Shown: positions 20,761 to 32,500, numbered from the stretch's first letter. The stretch is DNA of 64,000 nt from Hymenopus coronatus (GCA_030762935.1 CM060899.1:11949001-12013000), one strand, 5' to 3'. Made by a program: numbers and translations. The notes: generated from the letters alone by a model not told the origin.

Positions 20761-22639
20761 AAAAAAAATAATAAAGGTAATTATTAGATATTAATAACAA
20801 AAGTCACAGGAGTGGGGCTCTATTTTAGCATTTGAGATATGTATCATTCCTTTCTTAATGGGGTACAACACTGTATTACATTCAGAGCACAAACATGGTT
20901 TTCAGCAGAACTTTATTAAACGATAATTGAAAACAGGCCTCAGGACAGTTCTAAAACTTATAATCTATAAGAATATCACGAATATCATTCAACCTTCTCT
21001 TCTCATACTGCAGTAAATTCTGTTCCATTGCAACTCCATGTTTGTAAAGCTATATAACCGGAGAAAAAGTATAGTCACGGTTTTTAAAAAATGACTGGCT
21101 GTTAATAGCTTCCAGATGGTAATATACAGTTTGTTGTGCAGATGTCTGCAAAATGTTTGCTGAAGTTGGCAACATTGTACAATTAGTGTACAAGTTGGCT
21201 ATAGGAGAAGCAATAGGGTTCGCAGTCTTCGATCGGTGCTGTCTGCTTGGGTATGTGCGATGGTGAACTTTTGGACTTCGAAACAATGCATGCCATCTTG
21301 CATTTCCTTTTGCGAGCATCCTACATTCGTACTGTCATCGAATGTGCTTCAGTCTTACTTCTGTTCTAGTCTAGGTCACACATGAATAACATTAGAAATG
21401 TACAGAAATGTTAGTTTTGCTTGAAGTGCTTTCCAAATGCACAAAGAAGTTATGTTCGATCGTATGTGTTTACATCATCTTGTAGGGACTCTGTACCATA
21501 ATTTAAAACTAAATTTCCTGACATTCGTGTTCTGAGTAGAGGCTGTTCGTTTGCTTGTACATAAAGTTAGGGAGACTGGATCAATTTGTAATAGAAAAGC
21601 AAGGTAAACAGGCATGTGCTTAAATTAAGATGAAATTGGAGAAAGGTTAGAACAGTCACCTTGAAAATCTCTTAAGGCTCCTTGCAGCAAGAATCTGACA
21701 TTTCAAAAGCTTTAGCATGGAAAGCAACAAAACTTGTAATACTCAAACCATACAAAATTGCTTACCACATGATCACAAGAGTTGGTTTAGTTTCTGTAAC
21801 TGGATTATGAAAATTTTAATAATATAACAATCAATCCACAATCAATACCATTCGGTACAGTGTTACCAGAAGTGCATCACAAAATTTCACTCGAATCATT
21901 GAAAAAATCCCAACGTTTCAGTTGAAGTTGCCTAATATTTGTATTAAAATATGTAATTTACTTTACAATTTTATATATACACGCGCTTGGAACATTTTCA
22001 GAAGATTCTTTTAACCGGTATCTCTGCAAGTATAGCACAATCATAATGAATGCCACAATATTGGAATACTAGTGTGAGCTACGCTGATACAAGAAGGAGT
22101 ATGAAAAAACGAGGTGTTTGCGCCAAGAATTATATTGAAATATTAGCTGAAGTATTTATTTTATTAATTATTTTCCTCAGTTGAGGGGTGCCTTATATTC
22201 AAAGTATAACCATATTAACCATATAGTTTTATTAACAGAGCAATAAATGTTACATTTTAGGAACAGATTCTCCTATGTGTTGCTATGGGGACAATTTTTA
22301 TTTGTTAGGTTTTTACTTCCAGCACTTGTGCTTTTGATCACGATTAATTTTAATTATTAAAAATATTGACTTAACCAAACCAGCAACTGTAATAAATATA
22401 AGAAGTATAACAAAACATTAACTTCCAGCAAGAAATTTCTTTTGCTTTCATTGAAAGTGACATTCCAACTTATGATCCATCCATTGCAACAATATTAATA
22501 AGTACCACAAATTAACTATATCGTACAAAAGAAAAATGTAATTACACACAGGCTTAAAATAAAATTGGATATATAATTATTACTCACATTAAAACTGAAA
22601 TGCCTGAAGAATATCTTCTTTGTCCTGTCCAATTTCCTC
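20761..22639. other. No recognised gene; one odd broken frame at 20990-21330
   Basis: Mostly non-coding. See the separate entry for 20989-21319. The rest has only short frames. Confidence 0.5.
20989..21319 (-). pseudogene. Unrecognised broken coding-like frame
   Basis: The minus frame from 21319 encodes 'MLAKGNARWHALFRSPKV' and continues to 'FKNRDYTFSPVI', one TAG stop, then in the same frame 'LYKHGVAMEQNLLQYEKRRL' and 'NDIRDILIDYKF' before a final stop. The charged, helix-like end after a single stop looks like protein sequence and not chance, so a retroposed or decayed gene copy is possible. I cannot name the family. Confidence 0.35.
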
Positions 22640-24590
22640 TTCGTGATAAATTTCCAAATTGAAACTCAGCACCGCAGGGGAAGGTACAAATGTGTGATAT
22701 CACTGGCGATTATCATCTAGAGTAATTTTTATTCCAAGAATAGAACTTAGTGGATTCAGGCCCATTCAATTGCATAACTTCATTTTCATCAAAGTCACTC
22801 ACAAAAATACTCTTTCAAATGTGGCATTACTTATGGGTAGACTGAAAACATTTAAGGTATATAAAGAAAGTTCTTTCAAACCATAATCTCCAGCTAAGTT
22901 TTTAAGCATAATGCCTTCACACTAGAAACTCGAGCCATCATCTGGAATCTTGTCTTTGAAAATAGTTTTCCAGTCGAAAGTCAGAAGTACCTGCCACTGA
23001 TGTTCAAGTTCTGCAATACTAGATTTGTCCTTAAGTAATTCCAAAGGAAATTTGGAGAATTTTAGACGTGTATAGCTTAAACGAATGCTGGGAGAAAAAA
23101 TTTGCATCTCTTGCAGAACGTTTAAATTTCCAGGAATGCACAATTGAAGTTCCTTGGCTGTCCTTTTAAGAAATTTATGACACCTCTGCCTATTATTTTG
23201 AGCCTATTCATCATTTATGTTTCTATATTTATTCAATCTTTGTTTTTAGTAAAACTGAAAACTCAAAACCTAAATCAACTGACTCAATAGGGAGGTAAAT
23301 GGAAGTAAACTCCAAGCTCACATCAAGTATAACAAATTGCTCTTGTAATATTTGCCTTAGAAACCAAAGAGTGAATTCTTCTAACTCAATTAAGATTTTA
23401 ATATGATCAGCTTTGTCTCTTTAGAAAAGCAAGTTTACTCTCTCAAAATCATTTAGTACTGACCTCAGAAAGTAAGAAAAATGTCATTAGTTACATCACT
23501 GTACATTGAATGTAATTCCCTAGAAACATACCTGTCAATGCTATTAGTGGCTAAATGAAAATGCAGCTTCAGGCATTCAAATTGGTCAAATTCTTTTTAT
23601 ACACCTGCTTTTAGCTAGCCAACAAGTTCCTGAAAGATATTAATTACAATGGTTCTTCACCATCATAAATTAATCTAAGTTCATTATATGAATCTTTCTA
23701 AAGGGCTGATTTTTTAAACCAATTGTATGTTTCTCTGAGCATATACTCAAGATTTTCTGGCATTTCTTTGCTTGCATGTGAGCACACTAGGTTTAGAGAA
23801 TGACAAATGCATTTGACATGAATTAGATTTGGGTTACTTTCTTTCATCAATGTATACAATGATTTATTTTTTCCGCAAAGATTTAATGCCCCATCTGTTG
23901 CAAGAGCAAAGCATTTATTTAAATTCAAGACCTAAGGTTCCAAAGTAGTAATTTATACTTAAAAAGATCCTCTGCAGTTATTCTTGGCACTTGAAGAAGT
24001 CCCCAAAATTGCGTAACTATTTTATTCTTCTTTTCACCACAATATCTGCAGCATAAGCAAAGATTCAAAATTTGTTGACCCATCTATGTTGACTAAATAT
24101 GAAGAACCGGCTATATCCTCAACTAAGTCTTGCGGCAAGCATGGTGCTATAAATCTAGTGATTAACGCAGTACATTTTGTCCCGTGTAAATGGATATCTG
24201 ATTTTGTAACTGAAGTACCAGGACTGCTTTTATTAATTAGTTTTCCTAAGTGATCTACATATTTTATAGCGCTATGACACGTGACTAAGGTAGATAGCTG
24301 CAGTTCAAATTGTGTAAAAATTTTTGCTGGGGGTAATACGTTCACAAGTTTTGGCTGAGAAACAATTGCTGCAGAATTTTGTTTGTCTCTCTTTGAATCA
24401 GCATTTTTTTTTTAAGATCAGCGCATTGGGCCCTTAGTTTCACTTTACAATATTTACAAAAAGCACTCAAGTTGTCAATTGGAATTTCTTGAATCCATTT
24501 CATTAACTCCGAATCAGTAAGCCAGTTTTTATTGAAATGTTTTTCATATTTTCCCCACTTTCTCATTGTTGAGCTAAAAGTAACTCCCTT
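22640..24590 (-). pseudogene. hAT transposase pseudogene (DUF4371/SCAND3-like)
   Basis: From 24566 downward on the minus strand: 'MRKWGKYEKHFNKNWL' and 'FCKYCKVKLRAQCADLKKK' (BED-like zinc finger, C-x2-C...), 'CHSAIKYVDHLGKLI', 'LHGTKCTALITRFIAP', 'SSYLVNIDGSTN' (first catalytic Asp region), 'NLNKCFALATDGALNLCGKN' (second), 'NLIHVKCICHSLNLVCSHAS', 'ETYNWFKKSAL', and near 22830 'FSLPISNATFERVFL', the hAT dimerisation motif. The order is that of DUF4371-containing hAT transposases such as the source of vertebrate SCAND3/ZBED9. Multiple stops and frameshifts (24400, 24030, 23690 and the 23200-23600 stretch) inactivate it. Confidence 0.85.
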
Positions 24591-24813
24591 TAAAACTTTT
24601 AAGCACCACTAAGATAGAAAGTAATAATGCACTATCATTATTGCACTACTATAGCATGGAGTGCACAGAGAGTTAGAAACTACAATGATTAATGCTTGTC
24701 AACTGAAGTATTTTTTTAACACCTATGGTGTAGTATGTAAGCAATTTTGAAACATGCAACAGGATGTTATCTGATCACCTACTGCAAGAACACCTGTAGT
24801 TATGATGCAATAA

Positions 24814-25110
24814 AAAATGGAAATGGCGTGTTATTTATGGATGCTCTTTAACTGCTGTGGTTCTCAGCGTCCCATTCTATACTGGGCGTGAAAGACTGCT
24901 TAATTTTGCTCAGAGGCCTCTCTATCAGGCTTGAGGTTCTTTTACGTGCCGTAAATCTACGACACGGGACCAATGTCTTTACTTCCCTTCCAAAGGAAGC
25001 CATGCTAAGGATTTTTACACCCGAAAAAATCCATCGTCCTCCGCCGGGTTTGAACCTGCGACCTTGGGTATATGAAGCTAGCATGGTAACCATTACACCA
25101 CGGAGGGCGG
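24814..25110 (-). repeat. SINE family B, full length with perfect target duplication
   Basis: A 297-bp minus-oriented SINE flanked by tatgatgcaataa at 24801-24813 and 25111-25123, a perfect 13-bp duplication. The head, gtggtgtaatggttacc with B box GGTTCAAACCC, resembles a Gln-type tRNA. The body has 'gatttttacacccg' (complement), 'cttcctttggaaggg' and 'gtagatttacggcacg', and the tail ends 'ccataaataacacgcc'. This copy defines the family. The open frames here are incidental. Confidence 0.92.
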
Positions 25111-25418
25111 TATGATGCAATAAGTAATAATATGCAAACAATAGACGGTAGGTTTCATATCGCCATTCAGATATCACTTATCATGGTGGAATAAGAAGTG
25201 TCAGAGAGAATTTAGTATCTGTTCTGTAACATTTTAGATTTACAACTTCTTCCCAACCAAACAGTGCATAAAATTAAAAACAGGCATGAATAAAAGTTAT
25301 ATTTTACAGAAATATTTTAGTAGCCCAAAAATTTGCAAATCACCTGAATCAAAATTTTGTTGTAAAAATCAGATTTAGTAGCCCAAGCGTTGAGTTTTCA
25401 CCAAATCTGGCAATACTG

Positions 25419-25860
25419 GTTCAGTGATGAAGCATGGTATCACATACATGGTCATGTGGCATCACAACACAACCGATATTATGCAATACATACCCAACTT
25501 CATTCACAAAATTCCCTTGCATGATCAAAAAATCGAGGTATGGTGCCCAATAAATGGATACAGAACAATAGGGCCTATTTTCTATATGTACCACAAATGC
25601 ATAAAGATACAGAAATATTATACTGGCACCAAGTTTGGCTGATGCACATTAAATGTTGGTCTGGATACTTCCAGCAAGATTATGCCTCCTTGCATACAGC
25701 TGATAAATCATTACAGTTTATCATGGCAATTTTTGAGGATAGAATCATTAGTAAGGGTTTACAGCATGCTCGGTCCCCTGATCTTATGGTATGCAATTTT
25801 TATTTATGTGGCAACTTGAAAAATAAAGCATAAAAATTACTCCTCACTCATAGAAGAACT
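25419..25860 (+). pseudogene. Mariner transposase fragment
   Basis: The plus strand encodes 'FSDEAWYHIHGHVASQHNR' (first catalytic Asp in SDEA) and, after a frameshift, 'FQQDYASLHTADKSLQFIM' (second Asp), 'FEDRIISKGLQHARSPDL' and 'VCNFYLCGNLKNKA'. The order matches the catalytic domain of insect mariner-type transposases. N-terminus and termini are absent. It begins exactly where the candidate hAT end stops. Confidence 0.8.
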
Positions 25861-26922
25861 AAAAAAAATATCAGAACAAATTAATGTTATTTTATAAGCT
25901 GAGTTAATGCATATAAATCAAAATTTCCTCACAAGATGCCGTAGATGTATTCATACAGATTTACGGCATTGCCATCATCACCTGTGATAAAGTATTTTGT
26001 GTTTATTCTGATAATTCTTAATGTGATTTAAGATTTTATTTGACGTCCACGTATGTGTAACTGAGTAATGGGATGTGAGATTGCAGGCAAAGTATACGGG
26101 CCGTGCACACGACAGCCAAGTTTTGTTCCAAACATACCGTATTACAGACTTTAAGAGTTACAGCGTTTCGTGTTATTAACTGATTTTTCCGCAGTCGAAG
26201 GATAATCAACTGGATTTCCTATTGTAAAACTTACCTGGCATAGGAGCCAAAAGTAGCCAAACAAGTCTGAGTAACCCACAAAGTCGTAAAATGCTGCAAC
26301 CGTACCAAAATAAAAGTAGTCCAATTCCTATTTTTCACCCAACATGGCAATCCCGGTTCTATAACTGGCTACAGTGGAAAGAAACAACCTGCTAAACCTG
26401 CTGCTTGGGCCTGCGTATTTGGTGAACTTTGGGATTTAGAAAATTTATGGCGGCAAGTTTTCGAATGTTTCTCCCGGTTTTAATGTGTACTCAAATCGGT
26501 TTCAATAGTGGTGTATTTATTCATCAATCTTCAGTATATTCCTTCAATAATTGTTCACGACTAACCACAACCTAGACTTGACACACATGGTCAGCCATTG
26601 CAGGAATATAAGCATTAATCTATCATAATCAGGTACATTTCTTGAGATCTATAAAAGACAACCCCCTGCACTATAAATTAAATTTATTCCATCCCTACAA
26701 ATATGTATTAGAGCATACCTTGAACACCAAAAGATGACTATTGCGAACTAGTTTAAACTGTTGCTTCACAAAGCATTCGATACATATTGTGTACTCTCAT
26801 AACCACCAACTGCTCAACTAAGAGCATAGATAACCAATGTGGCTAGAGGACTAAAAGTGAGCCCCTCCGGGTTGAGAAGCTGCTATTGGCTCTCTGTCTG
26901 TGACGTAAGTGAGAACGAAATC
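25861..26922. other. No gene recognised; one hAT-like terminus
   Basis: A hAT-like end lies near 26361 (reverse complement CCGGGATTGCCATG, followed inward by 'ggaattggactacttttat', resembling 19290-19320). Otherwise non-coding. Confidence 0.4.
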
Positions 26923-26933
26923 AAACGCGGAAT

Positions 26934-27245
26934 GCGAGATTTCAGATTCTAGTTCAGGTTTAGTCTAAGGCTCCTTCCTGACCCTTTCCTATTGGCTACG
27001 GATACAATATGATTACGTAACAGGTGAATGACAGGTTTTGAGATTTCGTCGAGGTTAGGTTAGGTGTATGTAAATGCACTGGATCGAAATAAAGTGTAAA
27101 ATTGGACTTTCTGAAAATCGCTTCTTCTTTCCAATGCGAAAGAATGAACTTACCGTTCGTTTGTTTGCTTGTGCATGACCAGCTATGTTAATCAATTGAC
27201 TAATGGCAGAGTCAAATCTAAAACTGAATTAGACTCTGCAATTTC
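26934..27245. mobile_element. MITE family M, copy 1, with 11-bp target duplication
   Basis: A 312-bp non-coding element. The ends are inverted matches: GAGATTTCAGATTCTAGTTC at the left, and CTGCAATTTC at the right preceded by 'aaactgaattagactct'. It is flanked by a perfect 11-bp direct repeat aaacgcggaat (26923-26933 and 27246-27256). A second copy lies at 50267-50587. The duplication length suits a Mutator-like (MULE) origin (9-11 bp), which is inference. Confidence 0.85.
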
Positions 27246-27413
27246 AAACGCGGAATAAATAGTCGGTGCAGCGAGAGCACTATTTCTTCACAAATTATCA
27301 ATTATTAAAACACATTTTTTAACAAGTAAATAAACTCACTACATTGTGGACATAATGCAAACCAAAGAGCGCGAAAACTGCATTATATTAGTAGTGTCTA
27401 ACCACAGGAATAA

Positions 27414-27465
27414 TTTGCCTGCGGTGCCATGATAGTAAAAGAGGGCGTTAAACACTATCAAAAAA
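27414..27465 (+). repeat. SINE family A, 5'-truncated copy
   Basis: The last 52 bp of SINE A ('ggtgccatgatagtaaaag', 'gggcgttaaacactatcaaa') between accacaggaataa (27401-27413) and actacacgaataa (27466-27478), a 13-bp duplication with 2 mismatches. A short 5'-truncated insertion. Confidence 0.85.
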
Positions 27466-27478
27466 ACTACACGAATAA

Positions 27479-27780
27479 GGAGTACGGGAGCGAAAACTGT
27501 AAGTGCTACAAGAGATTTAAGACATGTATTTCTTTAAGAGCGATAAAGGATAATTTACAACTACTCAAAGAATGTGTTAAATGGATTTGCAGCTACATAT
27601 TTTTACCGTCAATAATTAAAACTTACATACCACTAGTGTTGGTTTATGGTGTTTACGAATATGAAGCGGTCCCCTGCTTATTCTTTCTACGCATTTACTT
27701 AATGCTTGTTGCCTATTTTTCAATTTAAGTATTTAATTCTAATAAACGTTTTAGATTAAACATAGAGAGCAATAATTTTT
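27479..27780. other. No gene recognised
   Basis: The open frame through the SINE copy (27429-27728) has no family resemblance. Confidence 0.5.
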
Positions 27781-28191
27781 TCATGGATGTCTGGAAAACT
27801 TTTCTTTTAGCAAAACTATTAAAGCTTTTAACACACATTTGGCTTTTGAAATGGTTTGCCCGTGAAATGCACAAAACAATATTTCAAATTTCGGAATTGT
27901 TTCCATCCATTTCTCACCTGAACGAGTAAGTCCTCCTTTGGAAATTGCTGATATCCAGTCTTTGGTTGCTTCGGGTGGCGCTGACTAAGTTTCGTTAAGG
28001 GCACGCAGATTTCTATCTATTGCTTTGCATTTAAATGATATGTAGCCCGCTAAATATTGCAGGGCATCTTGGCTAAAGTCCGTAGCTTCTTCAACTTGGC
28101 TGTCACCTTTAGGAAGCTCTGTTGTTTTTCCTTCCTCTGTTCCTCCACCTCCTTTTCCGCCGACGAAAGTTTGTGATTGAGGATCGTCCAT
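27781..28191 (-). pseudogene. P-element/THAP9-like transposase, C-terminal fragment
   Basis: The minus frame reads 'DFSQDALQYLAGYISFKCKA', a TAG stop after 'NLRALNET', then in the same frame 'SAPPEATKDWISAISKGGLT', 'RSGEKWMETIPKFEILFCAF' and a stop at 27783-27781. The arrangement YLAGYISFK...W....S.GGLT.....W......FE..F..FH is typical of the C-terminal region of P-element/THAP9-type transposases. The THAP finger and catalytic domain are absent. The nuclease family is assigned from memory of these motifs, so confidence is moderate. Confidence 0.55.
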
Positions 28192-28829
28192 CCGTTGTTA
28201 ATTTGTGAAATGTCCACCAAGGTAAAATAAGATAATTTTACCAAAACGGCAACAAATATTTTATGCCTTCAAAATAAGGTATAAACATAAGTTCCCTTCC
28301 GACTTGAGTGCATAATGTTTTTTATTGTACTTCTACGTGATCTTTAAAACGCAGAGCTCAGACAAATGTATGTTGGATTTTAGGAGGTTGAGTGGCAAAA
28401 TTATTTCAAAAGAAATGCTGTTTCTCTTAGAGGTAATGTTTAAGAATCTTTTCTCATTCATTTTAGGTCTCGGGTAATATACCTGGAAAAGGTTTGTCTG
28501 TTTTCAGGGAGGAATGAATTTGGCCCACAATACTTTAAGTATTTCCGTGTATAACTTTAATTATATATTTACAATGCCAATTGATATTGCGAGCAGAAAC
28601 TATTTGAAGACCAACTATCTTGTAAGCAGGACTGGAATTTGAACATGTCATCGTATATCATAGGTTATGCTAACGTGAACATACATGCTTATTGTGGGTC
28701 TCACATTATAAAAATACACATATATAGGGTTTTTGACACATTCTGTTTTATTTTGCATTAATTATTTTGTCATTTTCTAACCCTTTAGTTGGTCATAATT
28801 TTGCATTTATATTCACTATGTAAACATCT
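28192..28829. other. No gene recognised
   Basis: Non-coding; nothing supported on either strand. Confidence 0.5.
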
Positions 28830-29460
28830 TGCAATTCCTTTCTCTACACGTACTATGTACATAGTGCATAGAGAAGGTATTGGACACAAGAAGGTAAGAT
28901 AACGACATTTCACCGGAAATATGTTTTGAGACCGCCTGTTTCCCCCCCCCCAAAAAAAATGCGAAACGCTGATTTTCAAAAACCATTCCCCACCTCAATT
29001 ATCCTTTACATGGATTTTTTTTTTACATTATAGATGTTTACTAGACAAATAAAATGTATATCTTGAATTTTCTGGGAATTGGTTCTAAAGACCTGATTGT
29101 TCTTGACAGTTATTTTTCTCTGAATTTTGAATAACTAATAAACTGTAAGAAATAGACAAAAACTTCTGCACCACATATGTAGATCTCATTAAAACGCATA
29201 ACTTGTGTCAAATGCATTTTTGTTGTAGAGCTGACCGTTTCCGAGATATTCCTTGTAATTTTAAAATATTCATACCTTTTTTAGACGGAAAGTGTCCGTT
29301 TTTCTTTTGTTCTACTCCTGTTCTTACTCGTGCAATTACAGAGAATAATGTGGGACTTATATTATCTTATTACTCGCTTCCTTGTAAGTAGAAGGGAAAT
29401 AAGGGAATACACTAGGCTAAATCGATAGTTAAAGCCTTTAAAAGCTGGTTGCTATGGCAC
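28830..29460 (+). repeat. Family P repeat, copy P4 with inverted tail
   Basis: Starts with the family palindrome TTCTCTAcacgtaCTATGTACATAGtgcaTAGAGAA (28841-28876), runs plus to about 29290, then turns into a short minus-oriented end piece (29378-29458: 'ttccttgtaagtagaaggg', 'cctttaaaagctggttgcta'). It is therefore a small foldback structure. Confidence 0.7.
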
Positions 29461-29520
29461 TGAAGTACCTTCCTTTGTTTGAGCAGGAGATGAGAAATTC
29501 CCGTACGAGAAAATACAAGT

Positions 29521-30300
29521 TTTTACTTTCTCTACACGTACTATGTACATAGTGTACAGAAAAAATATTGCATCTCACCCAAAAATTCCATACCGAAATT
29601 ACATCGGAAATACACGTTTTAGATTCTCTTGTACCCAAAAAAATCACTTTTAGAAATAGATCCGCACGTGTGTACTGTGACTGTGAACACGCTCAATCAA
29701 AAACGAAAAGTCGGTAAAATACCAAACTTGGTATTTAAGTTTAATATCTTCCAGGTATGCGACACGGAGATTTTGAGAAAAATCCTATATCCCAAACTAA
29801 CCTTAACATGGAACAATTTTCGAAAATGTTCATTTTCTCAATAATTGCTCTAACGATTTTGATTAAAATACCATATATTAAAGATATTCATATGGCAAAC
29901 AAAATGTATATTTTGAATTTTCTGAGAATAGCATCCAAAGGCCTCTTTATTTTGGATGAATTTTATTGAGTTTTGCGTAACTAGTAATCCGTAAGAGATA
30001 GGCAAAAATTACAACATTGAAAATGTACAGCACGTTAAAACACAGAATTTATATCACATACATTTTTTTTTTTTTTTTTTTTTTTTTTTGTTAAATTGAC
30101 CATTTTCGATATACTCCTTGTTATTTGTTTTAGATTCAAAATACTTATTAAACTTTTCTCACACCAAAAATTGTAAACTCCTGACCCTGCATAGAAACGG
30201 ATTTCAACCACGTAGCAACCAGCATTTACAAGATTTGACAATCGTTTTAACCCAATGCATTCCCTTACTTTCCTTCTACTTACAAGGAAGCATGTCCATT
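29521..30300 (+). repeat. Family P repeat, copy P5 (longest)
   Basis: Near-complete plus copy: palindromic start (29527-29563), 'aattacatcggaaatacacg', 'accaaacttggtatttaag', 'atcttccaggtatgcgacac', 'gattttgattaaaatacca', 'agatattcatatggcaaaca', 'ttgcgtaactagtaatccgt', a 28-bp poly-T at 30063-30090, 'ttcaaccacgtagcaacca' and 'ctacttacaaggaagcatg'. No coding capacity is recognisable. Confidence 0.75.
30063..30090 (+). repeat. Poly-T tract
   Basis: Twenty-odd uninterrupted T within P5, where other copies have 8-9 T. Confidence 0.95.
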
Positions 30301-30344
30301 GTGAATGGAACACGTCAGATCTTTTAATCCTGAAACTAATAGCC

Positions 30345-30925
30345 AGAGATATCACAAAAACGTCAAACCGCACGAAATATATATATGTGTGTGTGTGTGT
30401 GTGTGGGTGTGTGCGTTTCAACGAGCTCTACATTTTTGGTAAGTTTTTGTTAATCTCTTAGAGTTTACCATAATTATTCCGCAAATTTAATCCAAAATAA
30501 ACATGTCTTCAGAGGCTATTTTGAAATAATTGAAGATACAAATTTTATTTGTTATGTAACTATTTTAAATATAAGACAATTTCATCAAAATCGTTATAGT
30601 CATTTTTGAGACAGTCAAAATTTTCGAATCTTTTTCCATGTAAATGGTAGTTGGGGTGGGGGGCTTTTATAGAAAATCTTCGTGTCGTATCCTTGGCAGA
30701 TACTAGACCTAAATACAAAGTTTGATTTAACGGTCTTTTCATTTTTACCTATGTTGTCCACAGACACACACGCATGCACAGACACATAGAACCTTCTTCT
30801 AAAATTCTCTTTTTAGATTGAGGGGACCCAAAACATGCATTTCCGATGAAATCTCGGTGTCGAATATTTGGGTGCAATACAATACCTTCTCTATAAATTA
30901 TGTACATAGTAGTAGAGAAATTAAA
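30345..30925 (-). repeat. Family P repeat, copy P6, inverted to P5
   Basis: Minus copy directly after P5; includes a (TG)n run at 30386-30413 and ends with the decayed palindrome 'attatgtacatagtagtaga'. Together P5 and P6 form an inverted pair with both palindromic ends outermost. Confidence 0.75.
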
Positions 30926-31689
30926 AATGCATATGAAGTTTTCAATTATCATGGCTATTAAATATGCTTTTTTCGGATCATATTTGCATGATAACGTGAT
31001 CAACATACAGTTTCCTTTATTAAGCTTGTTCTACCCAATACTTAAGGAATAATATACATGATTATAATATTGAAGCAATGTTCATTACTCAGAAGCGTAG
31101 AGCGTTGAAAACTTTTCCTTGTTAAAATTCGATTTCTAATGCCAATTTTTATTTTGTTTGTTGTTGTTGTTTTGTTTTTTTTAATATAACACAATTAAAG
31201 TCGACCAACAGCATAAATTAACAATAGCCATTTTAAAGTTTACAGCGTAGAACTTCGGAATAAATTTAAGGACATATATTTGCTTCCTAACTCTCTTTCG
31301 TTTTCTATGAATACCAAACACCACCTAACGCAGTATGCTGTAAGCCATGTGTCAGGTTTAATTTCCATTTATATACAGCTTTTTAGCGAATATTTGAAGA
31401 GAAAAACGTTTGCAGTGCCTATTTAGCCGTAGAAAAAGACAGATTTATATTTCATGTTTCTAAGATGAGGTGAATTATTATAGATGCAATTTGGTTTCAA
31501 TTGTGACTGAATTTTATCTGAAAATGCGTGGCCAAACGAACGGTCAAAGTACTGAACCCTTGTGACTTCACTCTCGATGACGTCTCGCACCAGGCCAGTC
31601 CAAATCAAAGCAAGCGAGTGAGTTGCGGGAAGATAGATAACTAGTAATAACAACAGGGCTACAAGTGTGTTATAACTGGTTATATCCAC
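30926..31689. other. No assigned gene; a short frame with signal-like start
   Basis: The minus frame 31423-31689 begins 'MDITSYNTLVALLLLLVIYL' followed by 'PATHSLALIW', which looks like a signal peptide. No homologue is recognised, and the start overlaps repeat R, so it may be chance. A poly-T-rich stretch lies at about 31145-31180. Confidence 0.35.
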
Positions 31690-31989
31690 AGATATAGAGA
31701 GAATAGATAGGAAATGCCATTTTCTACTGCAGTTTGATTGTAGAAGAACATTTTTGTGAAGCCACTATATTTAGTTCTACATTTTTGACATAAGTACGGG
31801 TTTTGAAACTTAAATGTGCAACCAAAAATAAAATTTGGTGGTGTTAAACATCAATTAAGCCGTGCACTTGGGCTGTAGGTTTTAAACCAGAATAATAGTG
31901 AATACGTGAGTAGTGTTTTATTGTGTTTATTCGTATAGCAGAAGAAAAAAACAAGTAACAGAAAATGCTTCAATACATATTAAGTGTAC

Positions 31990-32500
31990 GTTAATGTTGC
32001 CGTTTAAGGGTCAGTTGGCTGAGTAACGTCAGGCAGCCAACCTTTGCATCTGAAAGGTGCAAGGTTCAGCATTATGGAGCATATATAGTTGGCATTTCGA
32101 AAAGGAGGGAAGGCAGCGAAGTCATAGGGTAGTGTGGAAAGCATGAAATTTGCAATTAACAGTATATGCCTTAGGAAGCGTACCATAGCAAGGCGGGGAA
32201 ACCCAGAAATATACAATGCGGCAACGCATTCATAGGAAGGTGCGGGAAAGGCTGAAATATGCAATTATATGCAACAGGAAGCGCATATACTCTTCTTCCC
32301 AATATCTCCTACTCTTCTCCACATCTTTCATATTTTCCTCAATGACAAAACAGCCTTATTTAAGGCTACCAATGACATAACTAAAGCACAAGTAGATCTG
32401 TTTGGGCTGCGTTATTCTTACAACTAATAATAATTATAATAATACTCATCATCAAAATCATCCTACTACCAACACCACCACCAATACTAATATTAATAAG

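Larger units (their letters stand above)
19266..25418. mobile_element. Candidate span of a hAT element (ends tentative)
   Basis: CAGGGTTGCCAAAT at 19266 and, inverted, ATCTGGCAATACTG ending at 25418 look like hAT termini. The flanking octamers gttaagta (19258-19265) and gttcagtg (25419-25426) agree at 6 of 8 positions. A hAT transposase remnant lies inside on the minus strand (22640-24590). The 6.2 kb span would also contain a mariner remnant and a SINE B, i.e. later insertions. A third similar terminus near 26361 (reverse complement CCGGGATTGCCATG) means the pairing is uncertain. Confidence 0.35.

Noticed and set aside
25030..25110. Functional tRNA gene at the SINE B head
   Set aside because: A and B boxes are present, but no cloverleaf acceptor stem closes and the sequence continues into the SINE body.
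24848..25177. 109-codon minus-strand frame and 75-codon plus frame
   Set aside because: Both lie in a SINE B copy with perfect target duplications.
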